DNA of 64,000 bases from Rutidosis leptorrhynchoides (lineage: Eukaryota > Streptophyta > Magnoliopsida > Asterales > Asteraceae), in the NCBI RefSeq assembly GCF_046630445.1, contig NC_092334.1, positions 103,425,501 to 103,489,500 on the forward strand, read 5' to 3'. Both the position numbers and the translations under genes were made by a program. The notes beneath the pieces are model-generated. The model was not told the DNA's origin. It saw nothing but the letters and a program-made list of their open reading frames with translations, and searched no databases. The stretch's first letter is position 1, and each line of letters begins with the position of its first letter. Shown piece after piece: positions 37,473-59,503 of the stretch.

Positions 37473-39406
37473 CCCCACTTAACGTTAAATTAGGGGTTCG
37501 GGTTAGTGCATAACTCGTTAATAAACATGCATGATAAGTTAGGGTAAAAGACGCATTTTCAAAGATTAGCAAACTGTTCAAAAAAAGCAACCATTTTTGA
37601 AGAAAAACATGTGTGATAAAATAAGAAGGAATGAACGATGAGGCGCGCCATCTATCATTCGACGAGCTTTGTAAGTACAAACTAGGTATTCTTAATCACT
37701 TTTCTGCACTAATCACCCTCATGAATTTATAATTATAGTCTGATTTCATGCAAATGAGGGCATTGCATGATCTCAAGTGTGGGGAAGGGTTATAAATTCT
37801 CTCGGGTTTACACTTAGTTTATTTGCCAAATTTTGTGAAAATTTGAAAAATTTTCAATTAAATGAAGTCAAAATCATGTTTATATATATTTATGAACGAT
37901 GAAAACTAGGTGTTAATACCGAAATTATCGTTACCTCGAAAAGGACATAAATTGAGAAACAACCCAAAATGCTTGAATGGAATAAAAAGGCAAAGAAAGA
38001 AACTAAGTGTGGGGAGAATATACCAAGTCATTCAATTAAGAACTATCTATCACATGTTTCTGTAAAGTTATTGCAGGTGTTTTGTTTTGGACTAAATTAA
38101 CTGTTTTACCCGATTTACTGTAATGAGAGATGGATCTACACGATGAATCAATTCCATCATTAAAAGGAAGTAAAGTCTTCCGAAAAAGACACGCGCTTCT
38201 TGATTTAGGTCAAGAAGTTGTCGTCCAGACCAGCTGTAGGTTGACGAAAAATCTAGAAAAGTCATTTCTAAAATCAGCAGGAAATCCACGAACCTTAGCA
38301 TCAAACAGGGTCGCCAAGTGGTCAGATTTATCCTAACCATGAGAAGGATTTATCTAATACAATGGGGGGGCACCGTGCAAATTAGCTTGATAAGACTAAT
38401 GAATCAGATCCCCAGAAAGGATAATCTCCTTAAAGATTAAAAATCAGCTTTTAAGACTGATATTACTCAATCCTTGAGATTGACCTTAAAGATTGAGAAT
38501 TCAAACTCATGGAATTCGATGATATCTAAACTCGAGCTTGAACGAGAAAATATTTTGATCAAAAATACAAACCGATTTGTTTTCTGAAAACCCATTTTCA
38601 ATGCGTTCATTACCATTGAACGTAAAATCCTAGGAATTCACCTGGAATTCATTAGGTCACCTGAACCAAATCGGGTGTCAACCGTAAGAACGGTGGTTGC
38701 ATAGCATGGTCGAAGACAGGACCTTGTGCCAGACCGAAAAATCAAAGGATGATCTTTACTATTGCTCCTACCAAGGATAGTTCTAGCATCCGACACGTTA
38801 ATTAGACCATGAACAAATGCATGTCATTAGACATTGCCTTAACAGTTTCTTGTTCATCGCTTTCCTTTACAACCGGATGGTAGTTTACCGAAAGGTAATA
38901 TACGGAACAAGTAAACTGGATGTGTGCTTCCGATACCGGGATAGCAGTGGATTACACGAACCTAAAAGTTTTAAGCCAAAATATTGATCCATAAATATAT
39001 TTTGCAACACCGATGATGGATCAAATCAGAAAACTTGTCTAGGGTAAAATCTAGCTTGAATTTTTAAAAAAGATCAAATGTTTTCATAAAGATCCAATTT
39101 CCTTAAGGATCTACATTTTTATAGTCATGTGGGACTGTAAACCACCTTTCAAATGTGCACTTTGCTTTGAAAACCGAAAGTAAATCGGCTATTTGATTGT
39201 AAGTGTCGTTGACCTAAACCCAAGGCAACTGTGGATGACACACCCACCTTTAACCATGGTTCTATCATTACTATCATTGTTTATACCGCTCTATCAAAAT
39301 CACTGATGTACAAAGTGTGAAGAATAAAGAAGTGATTCGTGTGATGTATTATATTATTTCAAGACTGTATTGCTTGAGGACAAGCAACGTTCAAGTGTGG
39401 GGATAT
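37473..39406 (+). mobile_element. Element G 3' non-coding internal region
   Basis: No pol domain. AAGTGTGGGG occurs three times (about 37780, 38005 and 39393); the last, next to the 3' LTR, is the likely polypurine tract. The small frames at 38092-38340 and 38130-38336 show no domain. Confidence 0.65.
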
Positions 39407-41294
39407 TGATAAGGCTAAAAAGGAACATATATTTCATAGCATTATCCCCCAAGAAAGACAGGATTTTAGTTGTAACTGTTCCATATTCAAGTAATATTCG
39501 TTTATATTTAATAAGTGCAAAGACAAAAGGCGAAAACGAAGAATTGAAGACGGAAAGGTCCAAAATGCTCAAATGTACAAGATACAATTAAAGTGGTTCA
39601 AATTATTGATGAAGAACGTCTAAAAATGACAAGAGTACAAGTTGCGGAACGCAAAGTACATGATATAAAATAATACGCGAAGACGTCCGAAAATTCGGAA
39701 CCAGGACCCGAGCCAAGAAGAAACGCGCGACGCAACGGACCAAAAATATCTAGTCTACTATGCATATAAATATAATATAATATATAAATAATTATTAAAA
39801 TTATTTATATTTTATTTATATTTAATATTATGTCGGCAAGCTATGAGACAAATCAATGTGAGCTGTCCAGGGTGGCCATGCGACTCGCATGGCCAGAAGG
39901 CTATTTCCCATGCGAGTCGCATGAGGATCAGAATCAGGCCTGGTCTATAAATTTGCCAGTTTTCGTTCGTTTTTAACACACCCATAACATAATAATAATA
40001 ATACTCCATAAGATAATAAATAAATAAATATATATATATATAGTATAGATTAGTGTTATATTAGATTAGTTCGGGTTATGTAAAGGTTATTTTACGGGTT
40101 TTTGAAGTCGAAATTCTGTCCGTGTAACACTACGCGATAAATACTCAATGTAAGTTATGTTCTCCTTTTTAAATTAATGTCTCGTAACTAAGTTATTATT
40201 ATGCTTATTTGAGCCGAAGTAATCATGATGTTGGGCTAATTACTAAAATTGGGTAATTGGACTTTGTACCATAATTGGGGTTTGGACAAAAGAACGACAC
40301 TTGTGGAAATTAGACTATGAGCTATTAATGGGTTTTATATTTGTTTAACTAAATGATAGTTTGTTAATGTTAATATAAAGATTTACAATTGGGCGTCCCT
40401 ATAAATTACCATATACACTCTATCGGACACGATGGGCGAGGTATTTATATGTACGAATAATCGTTCATTTAACCGGACACGGGAATGGATTAATAGCCAC
40501 TAGAATAATTAAAACAGGGGTGAAATTATGTACAAAGGACACTTGGTATAATTGATAACAAAATATTAAAACCTTGGGTTACACTCAGTCGACATCCTGG
40601 TGTAATTATTAAACAAAGTATTAAAATCTTGTTACAGTTTAAATCCCCAATTAGTTGGAATATTTAACTTCGGGTATAAGGATAATTTGACGAGGGCACT
40701 TGCATTTTATATTTATGACCGATGGACTGTTATGGACAAAAACCAGACGGACATATTAAATAATCCAGGACAAAGGACAATTAACCCATGGGCATAAAAC
40801 TAAAATCAACACGTCAACCATCATGATTACGGAAGTTTAAATAAGCATAATTGTTTTATTGTATTTTTCATCGTACTTTTATTTACTCGCTATTTTATTT
40901 AACGTCATTTATTTATTGTCATTTATTTTTCGCTACTTTAATTATCGTCATTTATATTTTGCATTAGGTTTTAATTGTAACTTAAAATATAAATCGACAA
41001 ACCGGTCATTAAACGGTAAACCCCCTTTTTATATATTATTATTATATATATATATTTATATATTTTGTACAAATATAGTTGTTTAAAAATATAGTGTGCA
41101 ATAAGCCCGCTCCCTGTGGAACGAACCGGACTTACTAAAAACTATACTACTCTACGATTAGGTACACTGCCTATAGTGTTGTAGCAAGGTTTAGGTATAT
41201 CCATTTTGTAAATAAATAATTAAAACATGTGTAGTTTGTAACACTTTTCGTAGTAAAATATAGTACTATCACGTACCCCCACGCTACCACATCA
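39407..41294 (+). mobile_element. Element G 3' LTR
   Basis: Same length as the 5' LTR and nearly identical. Ends CCACATCA, followed by the ATCAC target duplication. Confidence 0.93.
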
Positions 41295-41299
41295 ATCAC

Positions 41300-42746
41300 A
41301 TAATCACAGTAAGCATGCAATCATTATCTAAGCATGGCAGTATCACTATATCAAAGCATGGTAATAGAATAAATCACAGTAGCATGGCATGCTACTTATA
41401 CTCTATCCGAAGATAGACCCACTCAACAATTACCAGCTTCAGCTCAGTTATCTAACTCTGAGCTTCCTCCTTGTTCTTATCTCCTGAGAACAATATAAAC
41501 CAAGTTAGTATAGGACTCTAATCAAAATTATAGTCAAATCATACTATAAACTATGTTATATCATCATATTATAAGTCTACAACATAAGCCCAATCAATAT
41601 CATCGCATAAGTGCGTGCAAAACGGGTCATACATGCTAAATCCTATTTTTCCACCCAAAAAACAGTTTGATACAGATTCTTAAAAGTTTACCATTGAATA
41701 CTACTCATCGATACAATTCTACCGATATTTGGTTCATCAAAAACGGAGTTACGGTTTGAAAGTTAAGACCAAAACAATTTTTCAAAAAACGCAGGAGACT
41801 GTAGGGTCAAGGTCTCTGACCATCGGGTCAACGTCTCAGACCATCGGGTCAACATCTCAGACCATCGGGAGTAGGTCGACCATCGGGGAGTAGGTCGACC
41901 ATCGGGAGTAGGTCTCAGACGATCGGGAGTAGGTCGACCATCGGGGAGTAGGTCGACCATCGGGTCAACGTCCTGGACGATCGGGTCAACGTCCTGGACG
42001 ATCGGGTCAACGTCCTGGACGATCGGGTCAACTTCCTGGACGATCGGGTCAACATCCTGAACGATCGGCCGATGGTGTTCTTCAGCAGAAACAGCTGTAT
42101 AAGTGACGGGTTTTGCCCAAAAATCACCAAATCTCGTTCCTAGACTCAAATTTGACCTTAAAACCAACTACATCTTGTTTATAGAACGTTTTAGGACCTA
42201 AACCCACAAAAATTTCACACAAACTACATCAAAATTGACCAATTTGACTCAAAAACCCATTTTAACAAAAACTAACTTTAAAACCCATTAAATTACATAT
42301 TTGATCATGAAATCTTACAAACCTTACCTTGTTAGAATCAAAATGACACAAGGATTCGATTTCTAACTTGATTTAAACACAAAAACGAGATTGGATGATT
42401 TAGGGTTTTCAAGGAGGTGAAAGTTAGGTACGGGGTGTTTTTTAGAGAGAAGGTGGAAATGAGATAAATGAGCAGCTCATTTACACTTATTTGGGTTAAA
42501 ACCCATACCCCTCAACACACGGGTATTTATCAGTTATCTGAAATCTTTCGTACCTCGTTAGGCGGCCCTAACGGAGTCCAAATTAAATAAACAAACCTGT
42601 TATGTGACCCTTGTCACAAACTGGTCTAAACCAAATAATAAAATAACAATAAACATTAAATTAAAATAAAAACATATATAACCACATATATATGCCTAAG
42701 GCTAAAAATGTCATCTTACATCTAGCCCAGGTTTCTGTCTGTTACA
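41300..42746 (-). mobile_element. Family F LTR, copy 2, right part
   Basis: Continues from 33185. Includes the minisatellite at about 41810-42065 with five CGTCCTGGA-type units against three in copy 1. The minus-strand LTR start (TGTAACAGACAG) is at 42746, and the CCTTAAGGGGGG-type tract of the element follows. Confidence 0.88.
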
Positions 42747-42758
42747 AATTCACCCCCC

Positions 42759-44250
42759 TTAAGGAGATTCCTTCCTCGGAATCTGGTCTTGGTCAAACAA
42801 ATGAGGGTAACGGTTTCTCATCAACTCTTCGGTTTCCCACGTAAGATTCGACCCCAAACTATGCTTCCACTCAAACACCATTGGAATCTGTTTCTTTCTC
42901 AGCTTAGTCACTTTTCGGTCAACTACGCGGACCGGCACTTCCACCAATTTCTTATTCAAATCGACCTTTAAATCTTCTAAAGGAAGAAGTTGTGTTTCAT
43001 CGTCGACTTTACACTTACGAAGATAATATACGTTGAATGTATTATGAATACCGGCTAACTCTGGTAGAAGATCTAACACCACAGTCTGATCATTCAACAC
43101 TTCACTGATCGGAACCGGACCAATAAATCTCGGTGCTAACTTACCACGCTTACCTAATCTGATAACCCCTTTCCACGGCGAAACTTTCAGGTACACTCGT
43201 TCACCCACACTAAAGGTTACCGGATGCCTACACGGATCAGCATACATTTTCTACCTGTCTCTAGCAGCTTTCAACTTTTTTCGCGCAATTGCAACTTTTT
43301 CGGCTGTTATTTGAACAATTTCGGGACCTGCAAACTGTTTCTCCCCGGCTTCTAACCAACAAGTCGGAGTTCTGCAACGACGACCGTACAACATTTCATA
43401 GGGCGGCATCCCTATACTCGAATGAAAGGAATTATTATATGCGAATTCGACCAATGGCAGATGTGAATCCCACGACCCACCGTATTCTAATACACAAGCC
43501 CTTAACATATCCTCTAAAGTCTGTATTATTCTCTCACTTTGACCCTCTGTCTGAGGATGATAAGCTGTACTAAAATTTACACATATACCCAAATTCTATT
43601 GTAGACTATTCCAGAAGTTTGACACAAATCTAGAATCTCGGTCTGATACAATCGATAACGGCACACCATGTCGGCTAACAATCTCTTTCACATACAACTC
43701 AGCGAGTTCACTTAATGACGCTGTTTCACGAGTAGCTAAAAAGTGAGCACTTTTGGTCAAATGGTCAACTATTACCCAAATCATATCGTGTCTTTTCTGA
43801 GTTCTTGGTAATTTTATCACAAAATCTATCGTAATATGCTCCCATTTCCACTCGGGAATTTCTAACTGACGAAGCGAACCATAGGGCTTTTGATGTTCTG
43901 CCTTTACTTGTGCACAAATATGACCTTTTTCAACAAAACGAGCGATGTCTGTTTTCATAGTCGGCCACCAATACACCGATTTCAAATCATGATACATTTT
44001 ATTGCTGCGTAGATGGACTGTCAATCTGGATTTATGCCCTTCTGTCAAGATTAAATCCCTCAAGTCTCCGAGCATAGGCACCCAAACGCGGTCATGAAAG
44101 GTTTTAAGTCCACGTGAGTCATCGACTAGGTCAAAATTTAGTTTATTCATAAGTTCAGATTTAACATGTTCTTCTTCCAAAGCAGCGGCTTGAACAGTTT
44201 TCAGTTGACCAATTAAATCTGAAGTGTAAGACCCTGTTTCCATTTCAGTT
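42759..44250 (-). pseudogene. Chromovirus integrase with chromodomain, broken (copy 2)
   Basis: Same protein as 16780-18272. It shares the TAG after NSLQ (near 43593-43595), so the gene was dead before duplication. It has its own TAG at 43248-43250 (after AARDR) and lacks one codon in the chromodomain (IPMVFEW, against IPMVLIEW in copy 1). Here [10 protein letters not shown] and HKSRLTV are uninterrupted, unlike copy 1. The first zinc-finger Cys is lost (EKGHICAQ). Confidence 0.9.
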
Positions 44251-45473
44251 GATCGGGACGCCGTCCAGGATTCGGGACGCTGTCCAGCAAAGAAGAGCTG
44301 GACGCCGTCCAATATTTGGGACGCCGTCCAGTTGGCCTGTCGGGCCAGCTGTGATATTTTAGATTTTAAAAGGGGAAAATGGGTAATTTCACTTGGGTGT
44401 CGGTTTGGAGCCCTCAAAACTGATCCATTGGTTATTTGTGGATCACATTTCATCCTCACAAACACTCTCATCCATATCTAGTGAGAGAGTAAGGGTTTAG
44501 AGAGAGAGAGAGCTTGATTTGGAGAAGAATGAGTTGGATTCTCGCTAAAGCTCGGGTTCTAAAGTTGTTCATCTCGCTCCTAGCTACGTTGTGGTAGTAT
44601 TGGTAAGTTCAAACTCCGAATTTCATTTGTTAGATTTGATATTCAAGTTAGGGTTTGAGCTAGATTTGTTGTGAAACCCTTTTAGGTGATGAAATGGATT
44701 TATGGTGACTAGTTATTCATGTCACTTGGCGGGTTTTGGGTTGGTTGACGATTTGGCCTTGATTAGGCTTTGATAATGGGTTTAATCACTAGGTTTAGTG
44801 ATTATGGAATTATTGGAACCCTTTTGGGAGTATTTGGTTGACTAACTTTGAAATGGGTCAAAATTAGGGTTTTGGTGTCTAAATGGGTAAGACACGTGTT
44901 TAACACTTGTGTTCGGGTTTAATCGGTGTATTAGGACCATTATCACTCGTGTTAGTGATTTATTGATTAGTTTGAGCGCGGTTTGTGCTTGGAAGTGCAT
45001 TTGGGTCGAAATTGCACTAAGTGTCATTTTGGGTTGGTTTGTAAGTCAACCCTAATTGTGTTGTTGTGTTGTGATAATGGAATAGGTACATTCCATCGGC
45101 GAGTTGCGGATTATTCGGAAGCATTCGTCAAGGCGACAAGGAAAGTGTTAATATCCTATGTGCATATGTATGTGTAGGATGGGTGTGGGTCGGGTGAAGT
45201 GGTTCTCGGTTATAAAGCTCACTTCACATATAGGTGGGTTTGATGGACTTGTGTATAGGACCAATTAGCATGGTTGTGCGTTTTGGTTGACCACCTTTGG
45301 CAAGGTACACGTTTTGTGTGTACATTATCACACGTGGTTGTGATGTGGATGATATCACCCCAATGGCGAAGGGTTTTGATGTTGAGAAGTGAGTCGCGTG
45401 TGGATGCAGATTCATGATGACGCGTGTAGTTTCGGTCATCTTATTGAATTGTGAAAGTGAATCTCGTGTAGTT
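44251..45473 (+). mobile_element. Family A LTR, copy 2, left part
   Basis: Matches 18273-19488, including palindromes, TATA-like box, donor and the first half of the stem-loop row. Interrupted by element D within the row at GTGTAGTT. Confidence 0.88.
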
Positions 45474-49461
<3,988 letters not shown>

Positions 49462-49463
49462 GT

Positions 49464-49475
49464 TGGTATCAGAGC
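49464..49475 (+). other. Primer-binding site of element D (tRNA-iMet)
   Basis: TGGTATCAGAGC two bases after the 5' LTR. Confidence 0.92.
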
Positions 49476-49885
49476 GGTGGTCGTAGCGAACCAGGTCTTA
49501 CATTAGTGTGTCTAACTAGGAGTTGTTAGGATGCATTAGTGAGTCCGGACTTCGACTTAGTAGTTGTTAGATTATATTAATAAGTCTGGACTTGAACCTG
49601 GTCTGTATGTCAAAAAGTTTTGCTTATCATTGGGTGTCGAAAATTATCTGCTTATCATTCTTAGTCTAGACACGTCTTGCTGCATTGATTGCATGAATAG
49701 TGTATAGACAAAATTCATATCTTAACGTATCTGTCACTGTAGACTTTATCTGACATGTTTCCTTAATTTTCTCCGTAATTCACGGGATCTTTGGATGTAT
49801 GTATAGATATTCTATATATAATTAGAATATCATTCGATATTCGAAAATCATTTCATATCAAAACCCTTTAACTGATCGTGAGAGA

Positions 49886-50460
49886 TGGACCCTACACCTA
49901 GCTTGGATTCCATTAGTTCCGGAAGCCATTTCGAGATGTATATTGAAGCAGACTCCGAAGTCAATGAACCAGAGGTGCCTTAACCATTTAGTTATTTTCC
50001 TTTCTGGAGGAGATGGGGGTGGGTTCGAGACTTACTCACTCGATGGAGAAATGAAGAAGGCGAGCCCTACCGCGAACCAAACTTACCTCCTAACATCGGA
50101 GAAAATGATGTACTCACTGATGAACCTATGCGCAACACTGTATTCATCCTTCTTGCTAAAGTTTTCCACCTCGAAGGTAGCATTACTGCAATCTCAGAAA
50201 ATATTCAACTTCTACTTCCGAATACCAATCGAAGGGGAATATTAGAAGAAGTTAGGGAACTTCGAATTGATAATCAAGATCTATCGAATCAGATGAGTGG
50301 ATGGATAGAAATGATAGAGGGTAGGATAGAAAACCTGACAAGGTTGGTGCGTGATCTACAAGCTATATTTACTACACCAACGTCATTATCAACCTCAGCA
50401 CCAACAACACTTGTAGCACCGACAGCAACAGTACCACCATCAGCAGCACCAGCAGCATAA
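49886..50460 (+). pseudogene. Gag N-terminal remnant of element D
   Basis: ATG at 49886 opens an acidic stretch ending in a stop after about 31 residues. A shifted frame then gives WGWVRDLLTRWRNEE and MRNTVFILLAKVFHLEG, the coiled-coil-like RGILEEVRELRIDNQDL, and an Ala/Thr/Pro-rich end at 50460. It is homologous to 25469-26029 in element C. Broken by stop and frameshift; capsid and zinc knuckles absent. Confidence 0.65.
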
Positions 50461-51732
50461 CCAGTACCAACAACAACAACAACATTATCACACGTCTCAA
50501 CCTTGCAATCTATACCTCAAGCATAATCATCATTCTACGAATTGTGCTACATAAACTATCTTCGTCCTTCATGGCAATTATGTAATCTCTAATGTTTTAG
50601 AGATTATGTACTCTAGTTCTAGCCGTAAATCCATGATTACGTCTGAAGAAAATATATATGTATATATGTTTTCGTAGATATTGTAATTAAAAATTTTACT
50701 GTACAAACTGTTAATGGTGAAAATATTTTAACGGGTAGGTAATACCCGGGGAATATTTAGATTCCACATTAATAAGTTGCACTGTACGTTCTTCGCATCT
50801 AATTTGACAGTCGCTTACTATCCTACTTACATCTACCGATATATGTATCCGTTCAACGCAGAATAACCCTTTTCATTAAATTTCATATTTGAATTTTGAT
50901 CTATTAGAATCCAACAAGTGACATAATGAAGAACACATTTGACGAAATAAAAATTTGATAGAAACGAACAAATTAACTACGAAAAATTTTGTTAAGAATC
51001 CACGCTAACTGTTCCAGCTAACTGTTCCTAGCTAACTGATTACATTTTATTTATCGCAGTTTGTTTATCGCAATTTAATTATCGCAATTTTATTTATCGT
51101 CATTTAATTTATGTTATTTACTTTACGCACTTTATTTACTGTCATTTATTTTCTGTATTTATTTTACGCACTTTAAATATCGGGACACGTATACAAAGTT
51201 TTGACATATCATATCGACGCATCTATATATATTATTTGGAATCACCATAGACACTCTATATGCAGTAATGATCGAGTTCTCTATACCGGGTTGAGGTTGA
51301 TTCTATAATGATATATATACTTTGAGTTGTGATCGAGTCTGAGACGTATACGGGTCACGACACGTATTAATTAATTCGAATATTATATATTAAACTATAT
51401 ATGAATTATTGGACTGTCAACTGTGGACTATCGACTGTGGACTAATAACATTGGACAATTAAAATGAATTAAAATATTGATTATAACATATGAAACTAAA
51501 CAATTCTTCAAGTTTGCCACTTGATTTCATCTTAAAACCTCGTTTGTATTTCGATGATTACAATCTGCGTTCAAACCTTTTATGATTCTTGAAAACACCT
51601 CAATTGAGAGGATGAACTAACCGCACCTCATCTACGGAAGGAAAGATTTATGTATATAGTATTGCACCTGAGAAACTCTCGGCAACTGAGTAAAAGTTTA
51701 ACACGTAGCCGCGTCAGATCATTTGGCATTTA

Positions 51733-52011
51733 TTAACAAAAATAACTTTTTAATCCCTTTTCAAAGTAGCCAATTTTGTCACAGCTCCAACAAGTCAACT
51801 TCGACTTTTCATTCGAAGTAGTCTTACTATAATCCTGATATATACGATTACCCTTTTGATACCGAAGAATTCTTTTATATTCCACCATATTACCAGCAGA
51901 CGTACCAGCAACCTCGTTGCTTCTTGGCTTAAATCTCTCTGATAAATCATTATATTTATTCATTGAAACCCTATCATATACTCGTCCGCATCTTGTATCG
52001 AGAACTGCCAT
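51733..52011 (-). pseudogene. Antisense zinc-knuckle-type remnant in element D
   Basis: A 92-codon minus-strand frame: a basic region (SERFKPRSNEVAGTSAG) followed by CWSCDKIGYFEKG, like a gag zinc knuckle whose His is replaced by Tyr. It is homologous to the antisense segment in element C (26815-27090) and opposite to the element's transcription. It may be a captured piece of another element's gag; not functional as a knuckle. Confidence 0.55.
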
Positions 52012-52189
52012 ACCAATTACTGGGAATCAGCAATCAGTATTTTGAAACTCACATCATATCTACATCAACCGTTATATGTATAACATTTATCTCTTAGAAT
52101 TATGATCTTACATTCTGAAATTCTAAAAAGCACTCAGTCTACAAATCAATACTCTGAATGTAAAAAAAAAAAAAAAACTGAACGAAGCA

Positions 52190-52820
52190 GCAGAAACCGT
52201 AGACAACCGTAAACGACCTTAATCATCGAAAGTTTAATGATAAAGAATAATATGTTGGAAAAGCTCAGAAACGTTGGAACTGGAAAACGGATAGAGTTAA
52301 CCATGAAGGAGACCAAGGACAAATACAAGGACCATACCCTATATTCAAAGAATCCAGATAATTCTGGATCCATTGAAATCTTTAGTGAATATCTTGCTCC
52401 GAAGTCATGTTAAAATATTGCGGAAAAAAAAAATCTTTCTCCATCAACCATCGAACTTAGAAATTCCAAAATATCATCATCAATATCTTTGATATTTCTG
52501 AGGATATTTTCATAAATATTCTCGTCCGAAATTATATACCTCTTCGTGCTTCCTGTGTATCATTATATTGGAAACATTCAATAGAAAATTTAGTACCAAA
52601 AAGCAGATTATGCGAAACTATGAAGAAAGCCTTGAACAAATCACAAAGAATAAGTTTGACTTCAAAGAATCCAAATGATTCCGTTTCTGATGAAATCTTT
52701 AGCGAATACCTTGCTTCTGAATCTAAACCCTTGCGGATAAATCTTCTTCATCATCCATCGATATTAGAAATTCCAAGATATCATCGTATCTTTCATTATA
52801 AATATCCTCCATATTTTTGA
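52190..52820 (+). pseudogene. Coding remnants shared with element C, present twice
   Basis: Two related segments, about 52231-52410 and 52600-52760, each with an NPNDS- or NPDNS-like block followed by EIFSEYLAS. The second begins MKKALNKSQRISLTSKNPND. The first is out of frame in places. Family unknown. Confidence 0.5.
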
Positions 52821-54102
52821 AGATATTTTCATAACTATTCTTATCTGAAATCATTAATCTCTTCATGATATCAGTGTTACATCATATAGAAACTGTTAGT
52901 TTCTATATTCTGTAAACTTTCGAGCTTAAAATATGAATGTTATTGAAGTAATGTTGGGAACTGATGCATGAGTTAGTATAATATAATGACACTTGATCAA
53001 CGTGATTATATTATAGTAAGTCATGTTGAGTTTTTAAATGGAATGTGATGATTCACAGATCATAACATCATCATGTGCTATGTTACACGACTCTTACGTT
53101 CTGCCTAATCTATAAACATATCAAGAACATATTTTTCTTCATAGTCCTATCTTTCCTCGAATTCTGGTAATTTGACAAGTCAAATTGTGCTATTATCGTT
53201 TCTTTCTTAGGATATTAACAATGTTCATTCTGAAACTTGTACCTGCGAGTTCTGGACCATTACAAGAGATGCCTAATCGTAAGAAGAAGAAACGAAGGGA
53301 CAAAGTTCCGAAATAGAAATTAGAGTATAAATCGCAGCAAATAGGGGGGAGTATTAACTGGGGATGACAATGATTATAGAAAACAAAAGCAAGGACTTCA
53401 AAGTATAAGGCAAGATATAAAGCCCGATAACAACGCATAAATTAAAAACCATGAGTATCAAGGTTTATCTCAACATAAAGACACGGGAGAATTAAAAGCA
53501 TTATAACCCCAAGAGCAAAATTGAAGTAAACAAATTTTTCTTGTGAAAGATTGAAAAGAAGGATGACAGGAATGATAATTAAGAAATATCAAGGATTAGA
53601 AATGGACTAAGCATTTTCATAATCTTTTGGATGTATAAACTAAGAAAGAAAGTATAGGAATGGCGAGAATAATGAAACGGAGGAGTTTAATTTATAATGG
53701 AAATATCAGACAGAGTAATCGAGGCAGATTATCGTATTTAATTATAGAGATCTTAATTTCCTTATTCGCCGAAGAATCAAATCTTTTAGATTTCGGAGAT
53801 TTTCTTTAAATTCCTTGAATTCCGGAATTCAACCAAGGCAATGTCAAAAGTTAAGACGCGCCTTATTTTCTAAATTCAAACCTGACTACGTCAAAAGTTA
53901 AAAACAAATCTTTGTTTCTCATTTCATTCTTTTGTGAATAGCTTCACTCGTGCTCTTCGAATAATCAAATTGTTTTATCCATATTACTCAATGATGATAA
54001 AACTCTATTTATCAACTCATATTCGTCATGAAAACATTTTTATAGTTAGCCATGACGACCTCACTCAAATTTCGGGACAAAATTTCTTTAACGGGTAGGT
54101 AC

Positions 54103-58091
<3,989 letters not shown>

Positions 58092-58096
58092 TAGTT

Positions 58097-59063
58097 CGGA
58101 TTCACGGTGACGCGTGCAGTTCGGTCATCTTATTGAGGTAGTGATCTCGTGTGTTTGCGGATTTACTAAGGCTCGTGGAGTTCAGCCAACCTCGATGTTG
58201 TTGTGGTAATGAAGATAGTAGTCTCGTGTGGTTGCGGATTACTAAGGCTCGTGTAGTTCGGCCAATCTTCATGTGGTAATCGGTTGTCAGTTCTCGGTAT
58301 TGGGTTAAGGGGTTAACCTTGGACGTTTATATATTGTTATATATATTAATGTATTGTTGTGATGTAGCTAACCCTTCGGGTGTAGCTCATTGACGTTGTT
58401 CACATCGTCGTTGGTGAACTTATATTTGTTGATGTATCCTTAACTTGTTGCTTAGTGGTTGTACGGTATGCTTAGACTAGCTTGCCTTTATGCTTGGATG
58501 CTCCGGTATGCGGTATTTGATATTTTGTGTGGCATGTCCATTTTATGCATATATATGTATGTAGTATATTCTCATTCACTAAGCGTTAGCTTACCCTATC
58601 GTTGTTTACATTTTTATAGATTTGCATGGAAGCGGTGGCTCGGGTAAGCGTGGGAACTAGCGAACTTGCGTAGTTGCTTTAGAAGACTTGCTTTTGGATT
58701 TAATTTAAATTGGGTAGCGTATCCCCAATCCCATGCTCGGTATATATTTTGAATTTAACTAAATGGGTCGCAATGGTCACTTGGTAGTAATTTGGGTCGA
58801 TGTGGGCTCGGGGTTGTAAAACTCGGTTTTATTATGGAAAACTCTTAGTTTTAATTATTATAACATATTGTGAATGTGTTTTGTTTTAAAAGTGTCGGGA
58901 AGCGGGTTTTCCGCTCGCGTGTGTTTGAAAAACTGATCAGAACTTTTTAGTACAACTGGACGCCGTCCTGGTCTTCACAACTGGACGCCGTCCAGATGAA
59001 CTGTCCCAGAAATTTTTATTTTTTTAGCACGTTTTAGGATGGATAACGGGTTGGGTCGTTACA
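58097..59063 (+). mobile_element. Family A LTR, copy 2, right part
   Basis: Continues from 45473. Contains the second half of the stem-loop row, the acceptor zone, and GGACGCCGTCC palindromes (fewer than in copy 1), ending GGGTCGTTACA at 59063. Confidence 0.9.
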
Positions 59064-59065
59064 AG

Positions 59066-59077
59066 TGGTATCAGAGC
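59066..59077 (+). other. Primer-binding site, family A copy 2 (tRNA-iMet)
   Basis: Canonical TGGTATCAGAGC two bases after the LTR end; copy 1 has one substitution. Confidence 0.92.
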
Positions 59078-59503
59078 ATGGTCTAAGGGATTCAGGTGAC
59101 TTGAGATAGGTGCCTAGACTTAGACTTTTGTGTGTGCTTAATTGTTACGGGACTTGTAGGAGTACGGGTCAGAATGGGTTATAGTTAGTGCCTTGTTTGT
59201 AGGTGGACTAACGTTTATATTAGTAATGCGGATATTATTAATATATTATTGTGTTGTGATAATAATTCTTGCGTGTGCTTATATTGCGTAGAATTTTGTT
59301 TGTGTTTGGTTATATCATCGAGTGAGGCGATCGTTGTACTAACAAGTTGATACGGCGTGTGTGCGTAATAAGGACTTGCAAACCTTATTACGGGTGCAAA
59401 TCGTGTCTAACAAGAAATGTACGATGAGTGTGGAGCAAGATGGGGCGGTGTTATGTGTGTGTGCTTTATACGTTCGTGATCTAATCGCTCTGCATTCCTT
59501 AGA

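Larger units (their letters stand above)
33186..41294 (+). mobile_element. Element G, complete non-autonomous Athila-like LTR retrotransposon
   Basis: LTRs 33186-35073 and 39407-41294, each 1888 bp, starting TGATAAGG and ending CCACATCA. Target duplication ATCAC (33181-33185, 41295-41299); the empty site is preserved in copy 1 at 15361-15365. Primer site for tRNA-Asp, one zinc-knuckle ORF, and AAGTGTGGGG just before the 3' LTR. No protease, RT or integrase in 4.3 kb. By eye the LTRs differ at roughly eight positions, so insertion is recent. Confidence 0.92.
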
